Below the pieces are notes generated by a model. It was given only the letters and a program-made list of their open reading frames with translations. It did no database searches and was not told the origin of the DNA. This document shows, piece after piece, positions 36,601 to 47,573 of a DNA stretch of 64,000 nucleotides (its first letter is position 1; every line of letters begins with the position of its first letter). Position numbers and translations under genes: made by a program. The stretch is from the NCBI GenBank assembly GCA_037576215.1, contig JBANDB010000008.1:3720001-3784000 (forward strand). The letters are read 5' to 3'. This DNA is from Armillaria gallica (Eukaryota; Basidiomycota; Agaricomycetes; Agaricales; Physalacriaceae).

Positions 36601-36760
36601 CCATTGGCGGCACGTTCGATGATGGCATACCCAGTTGCTGCTGCTGGGGAGGCTGGGGAGGCGACTGCATGAAAGGGCCGCTGTTGAGACCTAGCATCGG
36701 TGGCTGGCCCATGCTTGGTTGGCGCAGCATGTCAGGTCGAACGTTAACGTTGACGTTCAT
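33619..36760 (-). CDS. LIM-domain-binding (LDB/PtaB/Adn1-like) transcriptional co-regulator
   Basis: The start MNVNVNVRPDMLRQPSMG leads a Pro/Gln/Met-rich N-terminal half. The LDB dimerisation region follows: GQGLTRLLQFSGNLS, LSWWNDLIKEYFTPRAVMKI, FEIGVPILPRFFLVT, YSQGHSVVECVTAVWTYKYN and LKFDDFQFDANYHDKFIS. Then come AESVAQMTDLITFSNDTKLG and a Ser/Pro-rich tail with KRKQPS and KRTTRKRGR nuclear signals. Fungal relatives (PtaB, Mfg1, Adn1) act with Flo8/SomA-type factors in adhesion and development. The first intron has a GC donor (ATG|GCAAGT, 36,439-36,438). At about 35,750 the frame changes between QFPS and PSSTPPTQMGEM. This needs either an 80-90 bp intron ending in an unusual AAG acceptor or reflects a 1-nt indel. 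Confidence 0.85.
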
Positions 36761-37229
36761 GTTCGTAAAAAGTTGCCCCGGGAAGAAACTGCGACGGTCG
36801 GATACCTAGACAGGCGGCTGCAAATAGAGTCTTCGAGCGTGTAGATGCACATAAAAGACAGGGAAAACGACGCAGACTGGATGCAGTCTGCGAGCTGGAG
36901 AACTGCAGAGACACCGAGACAGATGTCAAAAAAAAGGGAAATCTGTGGTGATCGGCAGGGCAGAGCGCACGCTGGCGACACCGGAGTTCGACGAACAGAA
37001 CAACGACGACGACGACAAGAAATGCCTCGGGAGCGACGTCGATAGCGTCGGGGGAAGAAGAGAAGTGCGGGAAACGAGGCTAGTCAGAGGCCAGCGCTCG
37101 TTGTTCAACGAATTGTTCCCACGTGGGAGCGTGCTTCGCTTCTTCTTCCTTTTTCGTATCTCTCTACTCCGGACCTCGTCGCCGTCAACGACGCTTTGAC
37201 AACGACGACCACGACGACCGCCGCAAGAC

Positions 37230-37970
37230 ATGGTTCGCAAGCTCAAGTATCATGAGCAGAAGCTCCTCAAAAAAGTCGATTTTCTCAATGTATGCGCCTT
37301 TTTCCGTCGTTTTTTCACTGTCTAATGTTCGTCCCAGTGGAAACAAGACGCCAATCTCCGTGAAATAAAGGTCATGCGCCGCTACCATGTCCAGGACCGG
37401 GAGGACTACCACAAGCAGGTCTTCATCTCATGTTATTGTTGCCGTCACTAACATTTCGGTCACAGGTACAATAAACTTTGCGGTTCTCTGAGGTCCTTTG
37501 CCCACCGCATCTCGGTTTTGCCTGCACAGGACCCATTCCGGCCTCGCATGGAGAGCCAGCTCCTGGCGAAACTGTACGATATGGGGGTCCTCAACTCCAC
37601 GGCAAAACTAAGCGACGTTGACAAAATTACCGTCGCTGCTTTTTGTCGCCGGCGCCTAGCCGTGTTCATGTGCATGACCAAGATGACTGAGACTGTTAGC
37701 GCAGTGAGTGCACTTCCATTTATACCGGAGTCTCGCACTTAACGGTACAGGCTGCAAAATTTATTGAGCAGGGGCATGTTCGAGTCGGACCGGACACCAT
37801 CACAGATCCTGCGTTCTTGGTGACAAGGTGTGTACCGTGTTCTCTTATCTGGCCGCTGCTGACGGTCTCGTAGACGAATGGAGGACTTTGTCACCTGGGT
37901 CGATACGTCTAAACTCAAACGGACAATCATGTCCTACAATGACGAGCTGGATGACTACGACCTTCTATGA
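37230..37970 (+). CDS. IMP3: U3 snoRNP protein IMP3 (90S pre-ribosome, S4-like)
   Basis: Exons 37230-37289, 37338-37414, 37466-37703, 37751-37827 and 37874-37970 sum to 549 nt, or 182 residues (183 in yeast, 184 in human). The protein starts [20 protein letters not shown], continues [17 protein letters not shown], and has the S4 RNA-binding fold [10 protein letters not shown]...[20 protein letters not shown] and the hallmark [16 protein letters not shown] end. It helps pair U3 snoRNA with pre-rRNA in the nucleolus. Intron 2 (37415-37465) starts with GC (CAA|GCAGGT); only this choice keeps the frame. Its 5' flank (36,761-37,229, 469 bp, divergent from the LDB-like gene) holds a shared promoter with AACGACGACGACGAC-type microrepeats near 37,002-37,020. 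Confidence 0.95.
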
Positions 37971-38382
37971 CCGGCAGAAATATCTTATTATATTCCATCA
38001 TTTGCCTTTCGACAGATGGTTTTCACCGACGCAATTACGTGTTAATGATACCACTCCTGCAATATACCTCCGGTCACCATCTGGACCAACATAGCACCAC
38101 ATGAATCTCGCATCATTAGACGCAATCTAAAGATGGGGCTACGTTACTCGTGCTTCGGTTTGCGTCAAACTTTCGGAAATAGACTGTGGAGACGCGAGCA
38201 ATGAGGAACATTCGAGGGAGAAGTTGTAGAGGATTTTATTGTAGCATATATGTTGTTCTGTTCGCCATTGAATACGAAATACGTGCTAACAATTTTATCC
38301 TGTTGAAAATATCAAGTACCTGCAGGACAGTGCCAAACAAATGATCTAATCTCTTCCTTGTCCTTCCGTGGCCGCCAATTTT
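37971..38382. other. Intergenic between IMP3 and the ICP55-like gene
   Basis: About 410 bp. No open frame or repeat of interest; contains the IMP3 terminator and the downstream gene's promoter. Confidence 0.35.
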
Positions 38383-40817
38383 ATGTATGCCACCGTACGG
38401 CGCAATGCCCAGGCCCTTGCCACTACCATTGCTGCTGGTAGCCAGACCTTGTCGCGACCGTTGATACAAAAACCGGCCCTTTACGGCCAACCACTTCACC
38501 CATCACATCCTCACCTAGGTCGGTACTCGGCTCGGCCCAAAGCTTTGTCCAACTCATACGTTCTCTCTGTAGTTCAGCCGAATGAGTTGACAGCTGGGAT
38601 TCCACATGAAGAATACGAGAGGCGGCGGCGAGCACTCATGGAAAGCCTACCGGACAATAGCCTGGTTGTCGCGGCAGCGGCACCGGTGACATTCATGAGC
38701 GGAGGTACGTGGTATCTAGTCCATACTTTGGTTGATAGCTAGGCTGACATGACCGACTAGAAATATTGTGAGTTCCTTCACGTTTCTTGCCCTGTCACCG
38801 ATTGAACAACATCGAGTCACAAGTACCGACAAAATTCGGATTTCTGGTATCTTACTGGCTTTGAGGAGCCTGATTCTGCCGTTATTCTCGGTGAGTGCTG
38901 TGATGGCGTGGGCTTGTACATTCCGACATGGAAATTCAACACTTTTCGGCATTTTGAACTTGGATCCCAATAATGAGACATGCCCACCAACGTCGGAATC
39001 AGCAAACAAGACTGTTTCTTCGTTGCAAAACAGCGGGGGAACAAATCCTCAACCTAGATTTAGGAATTCATTTTTACCAAATTCAAAAGTCTACGAGCAG
39101 TTGCGGGGAATTATGTGTGGAATAACAAGCCCGCGCCGCGAATCTCTGCCCCCTTCCTCTGTACTGATGCCTTCACAGAGAAGAATTCGACTTCGCGTGG
39201 ATATTCCATGACTTTGTTCGTTAACGAGAAGGATCCATCTGAAGAGAAATGGTCCGGCACCAGAACAGGAGTTCGCGTTGCCGGAGAAGCCTTTCGTGCA
39301 GACGATGCCCAGCCCATAGCATCCTTTCCTAAGCACCTAGGCTCAATAGCCTCCTCCTATTCACACATATTTTCTGACCCCCAGTCTCACGAAGACGATC
39401 CTGCGCACAAAAAGCTCCTCAAATATCTATCAAATCCTCTCAGGAAACGTGCTCGTGAGATAGACACGACCATGTCCACCATCTCTGGATCACGACGACG
39501 GCCGCTGAAGTCCAAAGTTGCGCCACTGAGAGCTATCAAAAGCGAAGCCGAAAGACGCGTCATGCGAGCCGCGGCGGACATCAGCGGACGTGCCCATGCC
39601 AAGGTAAAGACCTGTATATCTTTCTTTGGTGTGTTGTTTCGTTGAGATAGGCGCTCAGACCATGCGGTTCACGCATCCCGGGATGTCAGAAGCAGCGTTG
39701 TGTGCTCATTTTGAGTATCTGTGTTGCCTAGATGGGGCTCAGCGTCTAGCTTATGTCCCGGTCGTTGCTTCCGGGTATGTTCCTTTTCACGGGGTGTTCA
39801 CAGTACCGACGCTGAAACTTTTTGTAGCCCGAATGCTCTAATCATACATTATACGTCAAATAATATGCCAGTCCAAAACGACGAGTTACTTCTCATCGAT
39901 GCGGGATGCGAATACAAGTTGGTGTGCCTACCCGATTATGATTGGTGATGCTTATTTTCTTCTTCCAGTGGCTACGCGTCCGATATCAGTAAAGTACCCG
40001 CAGTTTCATTAGATACCTGTCGTGCTAAACTACTCTCCTTTCAGCACGCACGTATCCCGCCAATGGAACTTTCACGAAACCACAGCGTGATCTATACGCA
40101 GCCGTCCTTTCTGCACAGAAAGCCCTCGTTGCGTTGTGCCATGAAAGTGCCGGAGAGACCTTATCCAGTCTTCACGCAACATCATGCCGACTTCTCCGGG
40201 CTGAACTTGCCCAGATCGGTTTCAACGTCAGTACATCTGATCTGGCGAGGGAGTTGTACCCGCACTCCTTGAGCCATCCGATTGGTATAGGTCCGTACAT
40301 ACTGTTTCTCTCACTTGATTGTCCCTGTTCAACTTTTTTTTACATTCTAGATCTGCACGAGTCTCATACCATCAGCCGGGCGGCGCAGTAAGTGAATGCA
40401 TCTATTTATTCTCTTCGCATATTTCTAACCGCTAGATAATAGTCTCCAAGAGGGTATGGTTATCACGATTGAACCCGGTACGGGATAATAGGCGTCTCCA
40501 GATTCTGTCGTCCTGATGATATTTCTCCCGACAGGCATCTACGTTCCTCCGCTCCCTCAGTATCCGAAGGCCTTCCATAATATAGGCATCAGAATTGAGG
40601 TTCGTTCGTGCCCCCTTATTGTTTGTCCCTGTATTTTATTGTCTCTAGGATGAGATCTTGGTGGGCAAAACGGATTCCATCGTGCTCACCGTATCTGCCC
40701 CCAAGGAAGTGGGTGGAATCCTATCCTTAGGTGCCTCCTCTGAACTGACGGCTATGATGATAGATTGTCGACGTTGAGGGTGCTTGTCAGGGTCTGTTAG
40801 GACTAGAGCCTTACTAG
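38383..40817 (+). CDS. ICP55: Mitochondrial Xaa-Pro aminopeptidase, ICP55/XPNPEP3 type (M24B)
   Basis: Metallo-aminopeptidase that trims the N-terminus of imported mitochondrial proteins after MPP cleavage. A basic, Ser/Ala-rich presequence (MYATVRRNAQALATTIAAGS) precedes the hallmark GQPLHPSHPHL and IPHEEYERRRRAL. Further on are YRQNSDFWYLTGFEEPDSA, then the pita-bread fold with metal ligands in order: LLLIDAG (Asp), YASDITRTYP (Asp), SHPIGIDLHE (His), VITIEPGIYVPP (Glu) and IRIEDEILV (Glu). It ends LLGLEPY. There are at least ten introns. One (38,891-39,178) is 288 bp, several times the local norm of 45-90 bp, and falls between SAVIL and EKNSTSRGY. No lesion found. Confidence 0.9.
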
Positions 40818-41389
40818 AAGTATAAAGGCAGATTTCCGCCACATTCAAGTGCATAGAAGACGAATTTCCGTCGTCCTTTCTGACGCTTCGATTTCGCACT
40901 GCCAGTATCTCCGCTCTTTCCGCTGTTTGCGCACGGGCGCCTGAGGCGACGGCCTTGAGGGTAGAGAATCTATCTTTGTACTCCTTTTGTTTAATTTCCT
41001 GCACTTATTTGAAGAACATTACTCTACTCCAACCATGATCACCAGGCAGTATGAAGGCAGTCAGGAAATAATGAACGACAATGAACGGCCGAGTTGTTGT
41101 GACAATTTTGCAACTGCATTCCAGAACTGATCCGTCGGAGCCAGAGTCAATATCGAACGAGGACCTTGATTCTTGGGCGGCGAAGATACATAAAATACAT
41201 AGCGCCGCGGCTGCGTGCGATCCGGTGTTCACAGTGCCCCAGCCTTGGCCTGCGCTAACCGCTCATCCCACCACCTGCCATCAGAGTCTGTTCGTGTTTG
41301 CACCCTAGCGGAACCGTCTCCCCTATTAAGCCATACCCATCTACAGGTACGAAGGTCAGCGCTTAGAATGAGTGGAAGGTCGGCGGCGC
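40818..41389. other. Convergent intergenic region
   Basis: About 570 bp between the ICP55-like gene and the GT8 gene. Short open frames on both strands (for example 41,081-41,308) overlap one another and lack known domains; not annotated. Confidence 0.35.
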
Positions 41390-42667
41390 TCACTTGTATC
41401 GTAAAGTGGTCGTGACGACAGGGCCAAACCTCGCACTAAGATTATGGCTACCCTCCCAAAGCCAGATGTCGTCCCTATCGCCTTGACAGTTACTAAAAAA
41501 AGCAATGTCAGACCGTGACAGAAGATTCGATGAGGGCACCCTACAAGTGCAAGACGCCAGGGCTCATCAACGTGTGTTCTTCTCCACTCCCGTCCAGCAC
41601 GATTTGTCGTCCAATATGCTCCTCCTCCGTCATATCCTCCTCAAGATCCTCACCAAAATGGCCCAAAGATAGGCCCAACTGCTGCCGACAGGTGCTGACA
41701 TCCCATCGCAGCGACAGGTGCCTGAACATTGTCGGTCTGTAATACCAGATGACGTGAAATATACCCTGATCGGCGAAGAATGGATTGTAGGGATCAAAAG
41801 ACACCGTTTTATCGGCCATGGGACTCGGTATCCCATCACTTATTCCTCGAGCGAACGGCATAGCGGCTAAAGAGGATTGCTCTGTTTCTGGGAGGAGGCT
41901 TGAAGGCATGAGCATGGCGGATGGATTACGCATGAGGGCAAGGTTCATGAGCATGATACAGCTGCAGATCTGTCCCGGGTGAGAGGTGGGTCCTAAGGTG
42001 GGGAATGACATGAGTGTGTGGGCTCCGAAATGTTTAAAGTCATTCCACTGGAAAAGGGTGTGAATTTGGGTAGTAATAGAGGACTGGGCATACGTACGAG
42101 CTCTAGAGGATCGACGAGGAATATCATATCGGTATCAATGTATATCGTCTTATCAACGTCTACGAGCAATTCATGCATGAAGACCTTGCCGAGGACGCTC
42201 CAGTTCTCTCCTACGCCAGCACGGTGGCTTCGTTCGCGTACGCGTTCAGTGGTTAGAGGGTAATATGTTACCTGAGAATCACGTCACTACATTAGGGCAT
42301 ACAAAGAAGAATTCAAGTTACTGACCTGGATATCATAAGCCGGTCGTGTGAATAAGGCAAACTTCTTTTCCAGGTACGGGATATTATCCTGGGTACATAT
42401 GAGGTGAAAGTGCAATGGCCGACTCGTGTGCATGATCGCAGACTTTATCGCGACGCTTCCTTCATGTGCGACACTTTCTCCCATAAGAACGAGGGTGATC
42501 ACTATGGGCTCAGGCGGAGGTGGAGGAGCTACTAGTGTCAGAGGCCCCGCTGGCGATGGACAGACCAAGCAATTTGCGTCAAAGGAGAGACGAGACCATT
42601 TTGCGAAAGAAAGAATAAGAACGAAAGCAATGGCGCAGAATGTATATATCCTGTATAGCCTGGACAT
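41390..42667 (-). CDS. GT8-family glycosyltransferase, type II membrane protein
   Basis: Exons 42667-42326, 42271-42098, 42047-41545 and 41492-41390 sum to 1,122 nt, or 373 residues. The start was taken at MSRLYRIYTFCAIAFVLILS, which gives a short cytosolic tail and one TM anchor typical of Golgi enzymes; an in-frame ATG at 42,760 is possible but makes a poorer signal anchor. A Pro-rich stem follows, then the GT8 fold: HEGSVAIKSAIMHTSRPLHF, KTIYIDTDMIFLVDPLEL with the metal-binding DTD, FKHFGAHTLMSF, and C-terminal GVLHFNCQGDRDD. It resembles xylosyl/glucosyltransferases of the GXYLT/LARGE branch; donor and acceptor sugars cannot be told. The 3' end is convergent with the ICP55-like gene. Confidence 0.85.
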
Positions 42668-42920
42668 GGGGAAGAGAGAGAAATAAAAAGGCCAAGATGA
42701 CACTCCTAAGTGCCGTGCCTCCCATGTCCAAACGTAGTAGTACCGATCGATCACTCCCATGTTTGGTTGTTTGGTTCCTTCCCGAAAGCAGTTCGAGACC
42801 TTGCACGGTCACGGTCATGGTCAAAGGTAGTTATTCGGTTACGAACTTTATACCATTCACGACTCATATATATAAATTACAGGAAATGGTTTTAAACTCA
42901 TCTTGCCTTCAATGGCAAAT

Positions 42921-43418
42921 CTAGAGACCTAAATTAATGGGAGTACAGCCTAATACAACGATGCCACTCTGTGGGTCAAATTAGTTCTCAGGCTTCTTCG
43001 GAATTCGTATTGATACCCACATAGTTTGTACCCGTACAGCAGGCGAGTTGATTATTGCACTGAAAGGTCCCGGGACCGATAACCGTTACGGGGTCGCAAG
43101 TGACGCCGCTTTGAAGCACCAGTCAGTTTTCATCAGTGCATCAAAGGATAAACATACACGTCGCCGGTCAGACCAGCAATAGGAATTCCTAGCAAAGCCA
43201 GGAGGGTCTGAGCCGGCTCCTGCTGAGGCTAAAAGTTTTTCGTGGTTATTGTCTATTCTTGCAAGATTGGATGAACAACGCACAGACTGGACGTATCTAC
43301 AGCACTGGAGCGAACCAACACTACAGCTGTCTCTGGCACCTATGGCCGAGCTCACTGCTGCTGGAAGGGTGCTCACTGCTGCAAGAGCGCAGAACAGGAC
43401 GGATGAACGAGGAAGCAT
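42921..43418 (-). CDS. Class I hydrophobin 1
   Basis: Small secreted amphipathic protein that coats aerial hyphae and fruiting bodies. The signal peptide is MLPRSSVLFCALAAVSTLPA. All eight cysteines are in hydrophobin order: DSC, LQCC, GVTC, FQC, LACC, LGC. Four exons; introns fall after CCRY, inside GDV, and after TGTNY. The protein ends LGCTPINLGL. It heads a same-strand cluster with the genes at 44,555 and 45,822. Intron positions are shared with hydrophobin 2, consistent with tandem duplication. Confidence 0.9.
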
Positions 43419-44554
43419 TACTTGGATCCTCTTACTTGCTTGATGGGCTTGATCCTGAATAGAATTGTTATGTTTTCTTCTCATTTATATTTCTCAACCT
43501 CCAAGTGACCTCAGCCCCAAGTCCGAGCAAAGATCTCTTCAAGCTCTCATCCTAACAGGCACTCCAATCATCAACTTTGACTGATAGACGTTTGAAGGAC
43601 AGCACGATCACGAAATTTAGGTAGCCCCACTTTTCAGTAATTTTCAGGCACCCGAGTCTTTGTGGCGCCCTCTGTTCAGCCCGATATCTAGTCCTGCCCA
43701 AGGTGGTACGCTTTTCGTTGGTATCTATACGCTGGAATCTAGTGCCGATGCCTTTGTTAGCCCTTGAAATATTCTATAGGTATATTTGACTTTCTCTTCT
43801 TCCTCAAGAGGATTTAAACAATCATTTGCGACGCCATACGTACGCTTCAAGTCACAGGACGAACTGATGTCTCATTAATGCTTTAAAAAAGCAACGAAAA
43901 GGTGACTTTCCATCTCATGACTTACTTCATGTAGTCTCCTCAGACGTTTTCCCTTATAGACAACCACCTCAAGCTCTCCGTGACAAGACGCCACTGTCTA
44001 GATGTTTATCACATGATGGTGGAGTGCAGAAATCCTTGGCCGACAACACTGCTTTAGAACATACCCAGGATAACTGTACTGTGTTATATGGCAAGTTTTC
44101 TATTCAGGCAATTATGTGATTACAAGAAATCAATGAATTCTCATTTACAGCTCCGGGAAAAAATATCTTACCAACCATTTGAATATCGTCTGGCGATGGA
44201 AAAGGCCTGGCACCAAGAATCCTTATACTTAGAGCGCGAAATCTTCACCGTTTTCTAATCTCCGATTGTATCCCAAACACAGACCAAACCATTGCCAGAT
44301 CCGATGTATCCGTAAAAGGATGGACGTCGAGGACACCTTATCAATTCAGCCTTTGAGTAAAAACAGCTTGAAGCTTTGTGCTGCATGCTGCATGCTGCAA
44401 TAGCAACACCAAGGGTCAACACCCGACTTCACATCAAAATTTAGTTCCAGACTTATATTTTCAATAACCGCATGGCCCATACAGGAAATACAAAGGTAAT
44501 GTATTCGAACGAAATGATACATTCGAGTTGTTTCACGCTTACAGTCTCATAGGT
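43419..44554. other. Hydrophobin intergenic region
   Basis: 1.1 kb between hydrophobins 1 and 2, containing the promoter of hydrophobin 1 and the 3' region of hydrophobin 2. A short direct repeat GCTGCATGCTGCATGCTGCA occurs at about 44,381-44,400. No gene recognised. Confidence 0.4.
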
Positions 44555-45062
44555 TCATTGAGGAACCAAGGTGACGGGAGTACACCCTAAGACAACGACG
44601 CCATTCTGTCTACAGCTTCAGCACAAAGGGATCGCTAGACGTGTATGGCGTTACTCACGCGGTAGACCTTACCCGTGCAGCAGGTGAGTTGGTCAGCACA
44701 CGCAGAGCTCTCAGTGTCGCTGAGGGTCGCCACAGGAGTGCAGTTGATGCCGCTTTGGGGTACGAGTCATTATCCTCAAAGTGATTTCAGGACTGTGACA
44801 CACATACATGTCGGTAGTTGTATTCATAACAGGAATTGCATACGCTTCGAGGTAGGTTTTGGCTGGCTTATCTAGAGGCTGAACGGTCGTCGTTGTCAAA
44901 TAATAAGTGGATTGCAAGTGAACAACTGACCCCCACGTATTTGCAACACTCAAGCGTACCAGTGGTACAAGTGTCTCCGACACCCACGGCCGAGCTCAGT
45001 GTCGGAAGTATGCTGGTGGCAGCCGCAAGGGCGTATAAGAAGGTGGAGGCGCGGGGAAACAT
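44555..45062 (-). CDS. Class I hydrophobin 2
   Basis: Signal peptide MFPRASTFLYALAAATSILP, then DTCTTGTLECCKY, GINCTP, SSACADQLTCC and LGCTP: eight cysteines in class I spacing. Four exons with the same intron positions as hydrophobin 1 (after CCKY, after TTTDI, after KVYR). The middle loop (LDKPAKTYLEAYAIPVMNTT) is more polar than usual. Same strand as its neighbours. Confidence 0.9.
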
Positions 45063-45821
45063 TTTGTTTCTTGTCTGAGGCTTGCCCGGTGAGTCCTCAC
45101 CGCATTTTAAATTTATAGTTCCCCGACTCCGAGGCTATTCTGAGTCCCAGTGTTGAACGACAGAACGGTGATGAAATAACACAATGCCTAGTCCGCCTCC
45201 GGTGGCGGCTCAGGGCGGCTTTAAGGGTCGAAATGGAAGCTATGATTCTGGCTTCCAACTGGAGTGGGTGCAAGTGGGTACGTTGTTCCCCGTTAGACAT
45301 CGTCGAGATGTTTCACGACGACAGAAATGGTCGCTAGTCATAACGAGAAGTACCTTGAAGCGATGGTTTCAACGATGTTAGTTAGGAAGAAATATTCGAT
45401 GACATGCGATGCAAGGTACGTCGGATTTCCGTCCCCTCAGCCACCAGGCCCGCTAAATTTTCCCCACGGCCTGTTGAAAAGGCACAAGTATATGTAACTT
45501 GACTCAGTTTCTGCGATGCCTATCATATTAAGCTCAGTAGTGGGTCTCACGACTTACTTGATTCTTGAATTGTTTCCTAGACTCAGGTAGGCGGTTTACG
45601 TGACGCTCAAGGTATATACACCGCAGTTCGTCGGTCCGCGCGCGCTGATGGATTCGAGAGATGATACATCTACCCTCGCTGCCCGAAAACGTGTCATTGC
45701 ACGATGGCAAGGTCAGCGGAGGTCAACCATTATGACCAAAGATTGACACACATTCGTTCCTTCACGAATAACCGATACAGACAACACAAGGTAGATATCT
45801 GATTGGATGGACGAAGGCAGT
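45063..45821. other. Intergenic between hydrophobin 2 and the decayed copy
   Basis: About 760 bp; no open frame with a known domain. It includes the presumed promoter of hydrophobin 2. A GC-rich block GGTCCGCGCGCGC lies near 45,631. Confidence 0.35.
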
Positions 45822-46303
45822 TCAGAGACCCAGGTTGACGGGATTACAGCCCAATGCAATAGGACCGCTCTATGGGAAAATATCATCGCACGGACACAAT
45901 GTGCACCTTGTGTTAGCATTACTTACGAAGTTGTTGTTTTCACAGCGTACGATCTGGTCAGTACATTGAGAGTTCCCGATACTGATGATCGTTATAGGGG
46001 TGCAGTTGACGCCGCTTTAGAACGCAAGTTAGTAACTACAGCTATGGCCAATTTATGGTGCGTACACTTTACCAGTCAGACTTGCCACAGAGGTTCCAAG
46101 CAGGCTGAGAATAGTTTGGGTCGGATCCTCCCAGGGTTATGAGAAATGACAGTCACTGCCTGCAGTTTCGAATGGTTGGAGCACATCTTGGACGGATTTA
46201 CTGCATAAAAGACTGCCGATAGTGATTTGGTCGCCGAAATTGTGATAGGAAGCGTGCGAGTAGCCACGAGAGCGCTGAAGAAGATAGCGAAGGGAGCGAG
46301 CAT
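45822..46303 (-). pseudogene. Decayed hydrophobin (third cluster member)
   Basis: Exon order and intron positions match hydrophobins 1 and 2, and the end SGPIALGCNPVNLGL is clearly homologous. The signal-peptide frame (MLAPFAIFFSALVATRTLPI) and the mature-protein frame (GDQITIGSLLCSKSVQDV) are offset. The first cysteine is missing, LQCC has become LLCS, and the second CC pair has become RC. Remaining cysteines are GVNC, SQC and LGC. A frameshift plus loss of disulfide partners argues strongly for a pseudogene. Confidence 0.75.
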
Positions 46304-47573
46304 CCGAGTATAAGCGTTGAGTGAGAGTCACTGAGGTGGTCCGGGTTCTTAAGTGAAATCTGTGAGAGCTTTATTTATCATTCCCCTTCCTTCCTCAAGT
46401 CTGAGTTACGGTTGGTCAACGATGAATGTTTGAATGACGATAACGAGAAATGAAAGCACCCAGCACGGTTTCTCAGGAATTTCAGGGAAGTGACGATACC
46501 CGACAGTGTCATTTTCCATATTGTAATGACCATCTCCGGAATCTTAAGCATTTCTCCTACATTGTGTAAGAATACTTTACAGGCAGAGATCTGCAATCGA
46601 AGGAGTTAGAAGCGTCGACCAGCTTAATCAGTATCCATCATTTGACCTCAAAGAAGGCGAAAGGTGTTTCTAGAGCCATAGGTCAGAATGCCGGCACGTT
46701 GAAGAGACTCTGTGCGCGCAAGCTAGAAATGCAACAGCGTCGAAGACACTGATCACACCCACACCCAACACTACACACACAAACCCTCAAGTTCGTGGGG
46801 GATTCTGATGCGATAGAAGCAGATAGAAACAAGGCAAGGCAACTCTCAGAATATAGGATACAAACATATAGCAATAGCGCGCGTCTAGTATCTGGATTTC
46901 TCTAAGTCCAAAGGCTTTTAATAACAAGAGGAGCGACAGTTTGTCGCTGGGCCTCAAGGCAAAGGTGTAGTACAGTACACACAACGTCGAGAGACATCCA
47001 CAAAACCCTCACTAAGTCTAGAGCGACACACGAAATGACCTCAAACGACTTAAAACACCCAACACACGACTCAAAGCTTCGCGCTCCAAGCAGAAACACT
47101 TCACAAAACCTTCCACTAAAGCCACAGGGTTCAAACCTACGCGCTCAAGCTTCCAAACCGATCGTAGATCCACAGGATTCTAACCTATGCGATCCAGAGA
47201 CACAGAAACCCTTATAAAACACCGTCCGCAAGCCACAGGGTTTGAACCTATGCCACTTGGGAAATATATACCCTCAAGCGAGCACTAATCAAGCCAAAGG
47301 GTTTGAACCTCTGCCACCTGTAGTGCCTTGCGTCACAAGAAACCCTCAAAGCACAAGAGCGCATCCTCAATGACACTATACTCTTCTTCTCAGGTTAGAG
47401 CGCAAGTCACCCAACCAATCAACAGTCACACAAGTGCCACGTTAGCTTTCTATGCCTCGCGCGCAACTCAATTCACTTGGTATGATATCAATGCTAGGTT
47501 TATTCTCTCGCTCGAAGTTACAAACTGATCCAGAAGCTACGGCGTCAAGCTGAAGGCTTGCGCGCGACTACAA
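46304..47573. other. Repeat-rich boundary between hydrophobin cluster and retrotransposon
   Basis: No coding gene recognised. It contains the cluster of GGTTTGAACC-type motifs described separately and a sequence texture (many GCGC and CACA runs) that continues into the LTR region to the right. Possibly a flanking repeat or older element. Confidence 0.35.
47122..47325 (-). repeat. Four spaced B-box-like repeats (GGTTCAAACC type)
   Basis: Four copies of a 20-25 bp unit of form CCACAGGGTTTGAACCTATG occur near 47,124, 47,170, 47,232 and 47,296; the last two spacings are 62-64 bp. Read on the minus strand, each contains GGTTCAAACC or close variants, matching the pol III B-box consensus and itself near-palindromic. 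No acceptor or anticodon arms accompany them, so they are not tRNA genes. Confidence 0.5.

Noticed and set aside
47122..47325. CRISPR-like array
   Set aside because: Only four imperfect units with unequal spacing in a eukaryotic genome; better explained as a short dispersed repeat with B-box-like palindromes.
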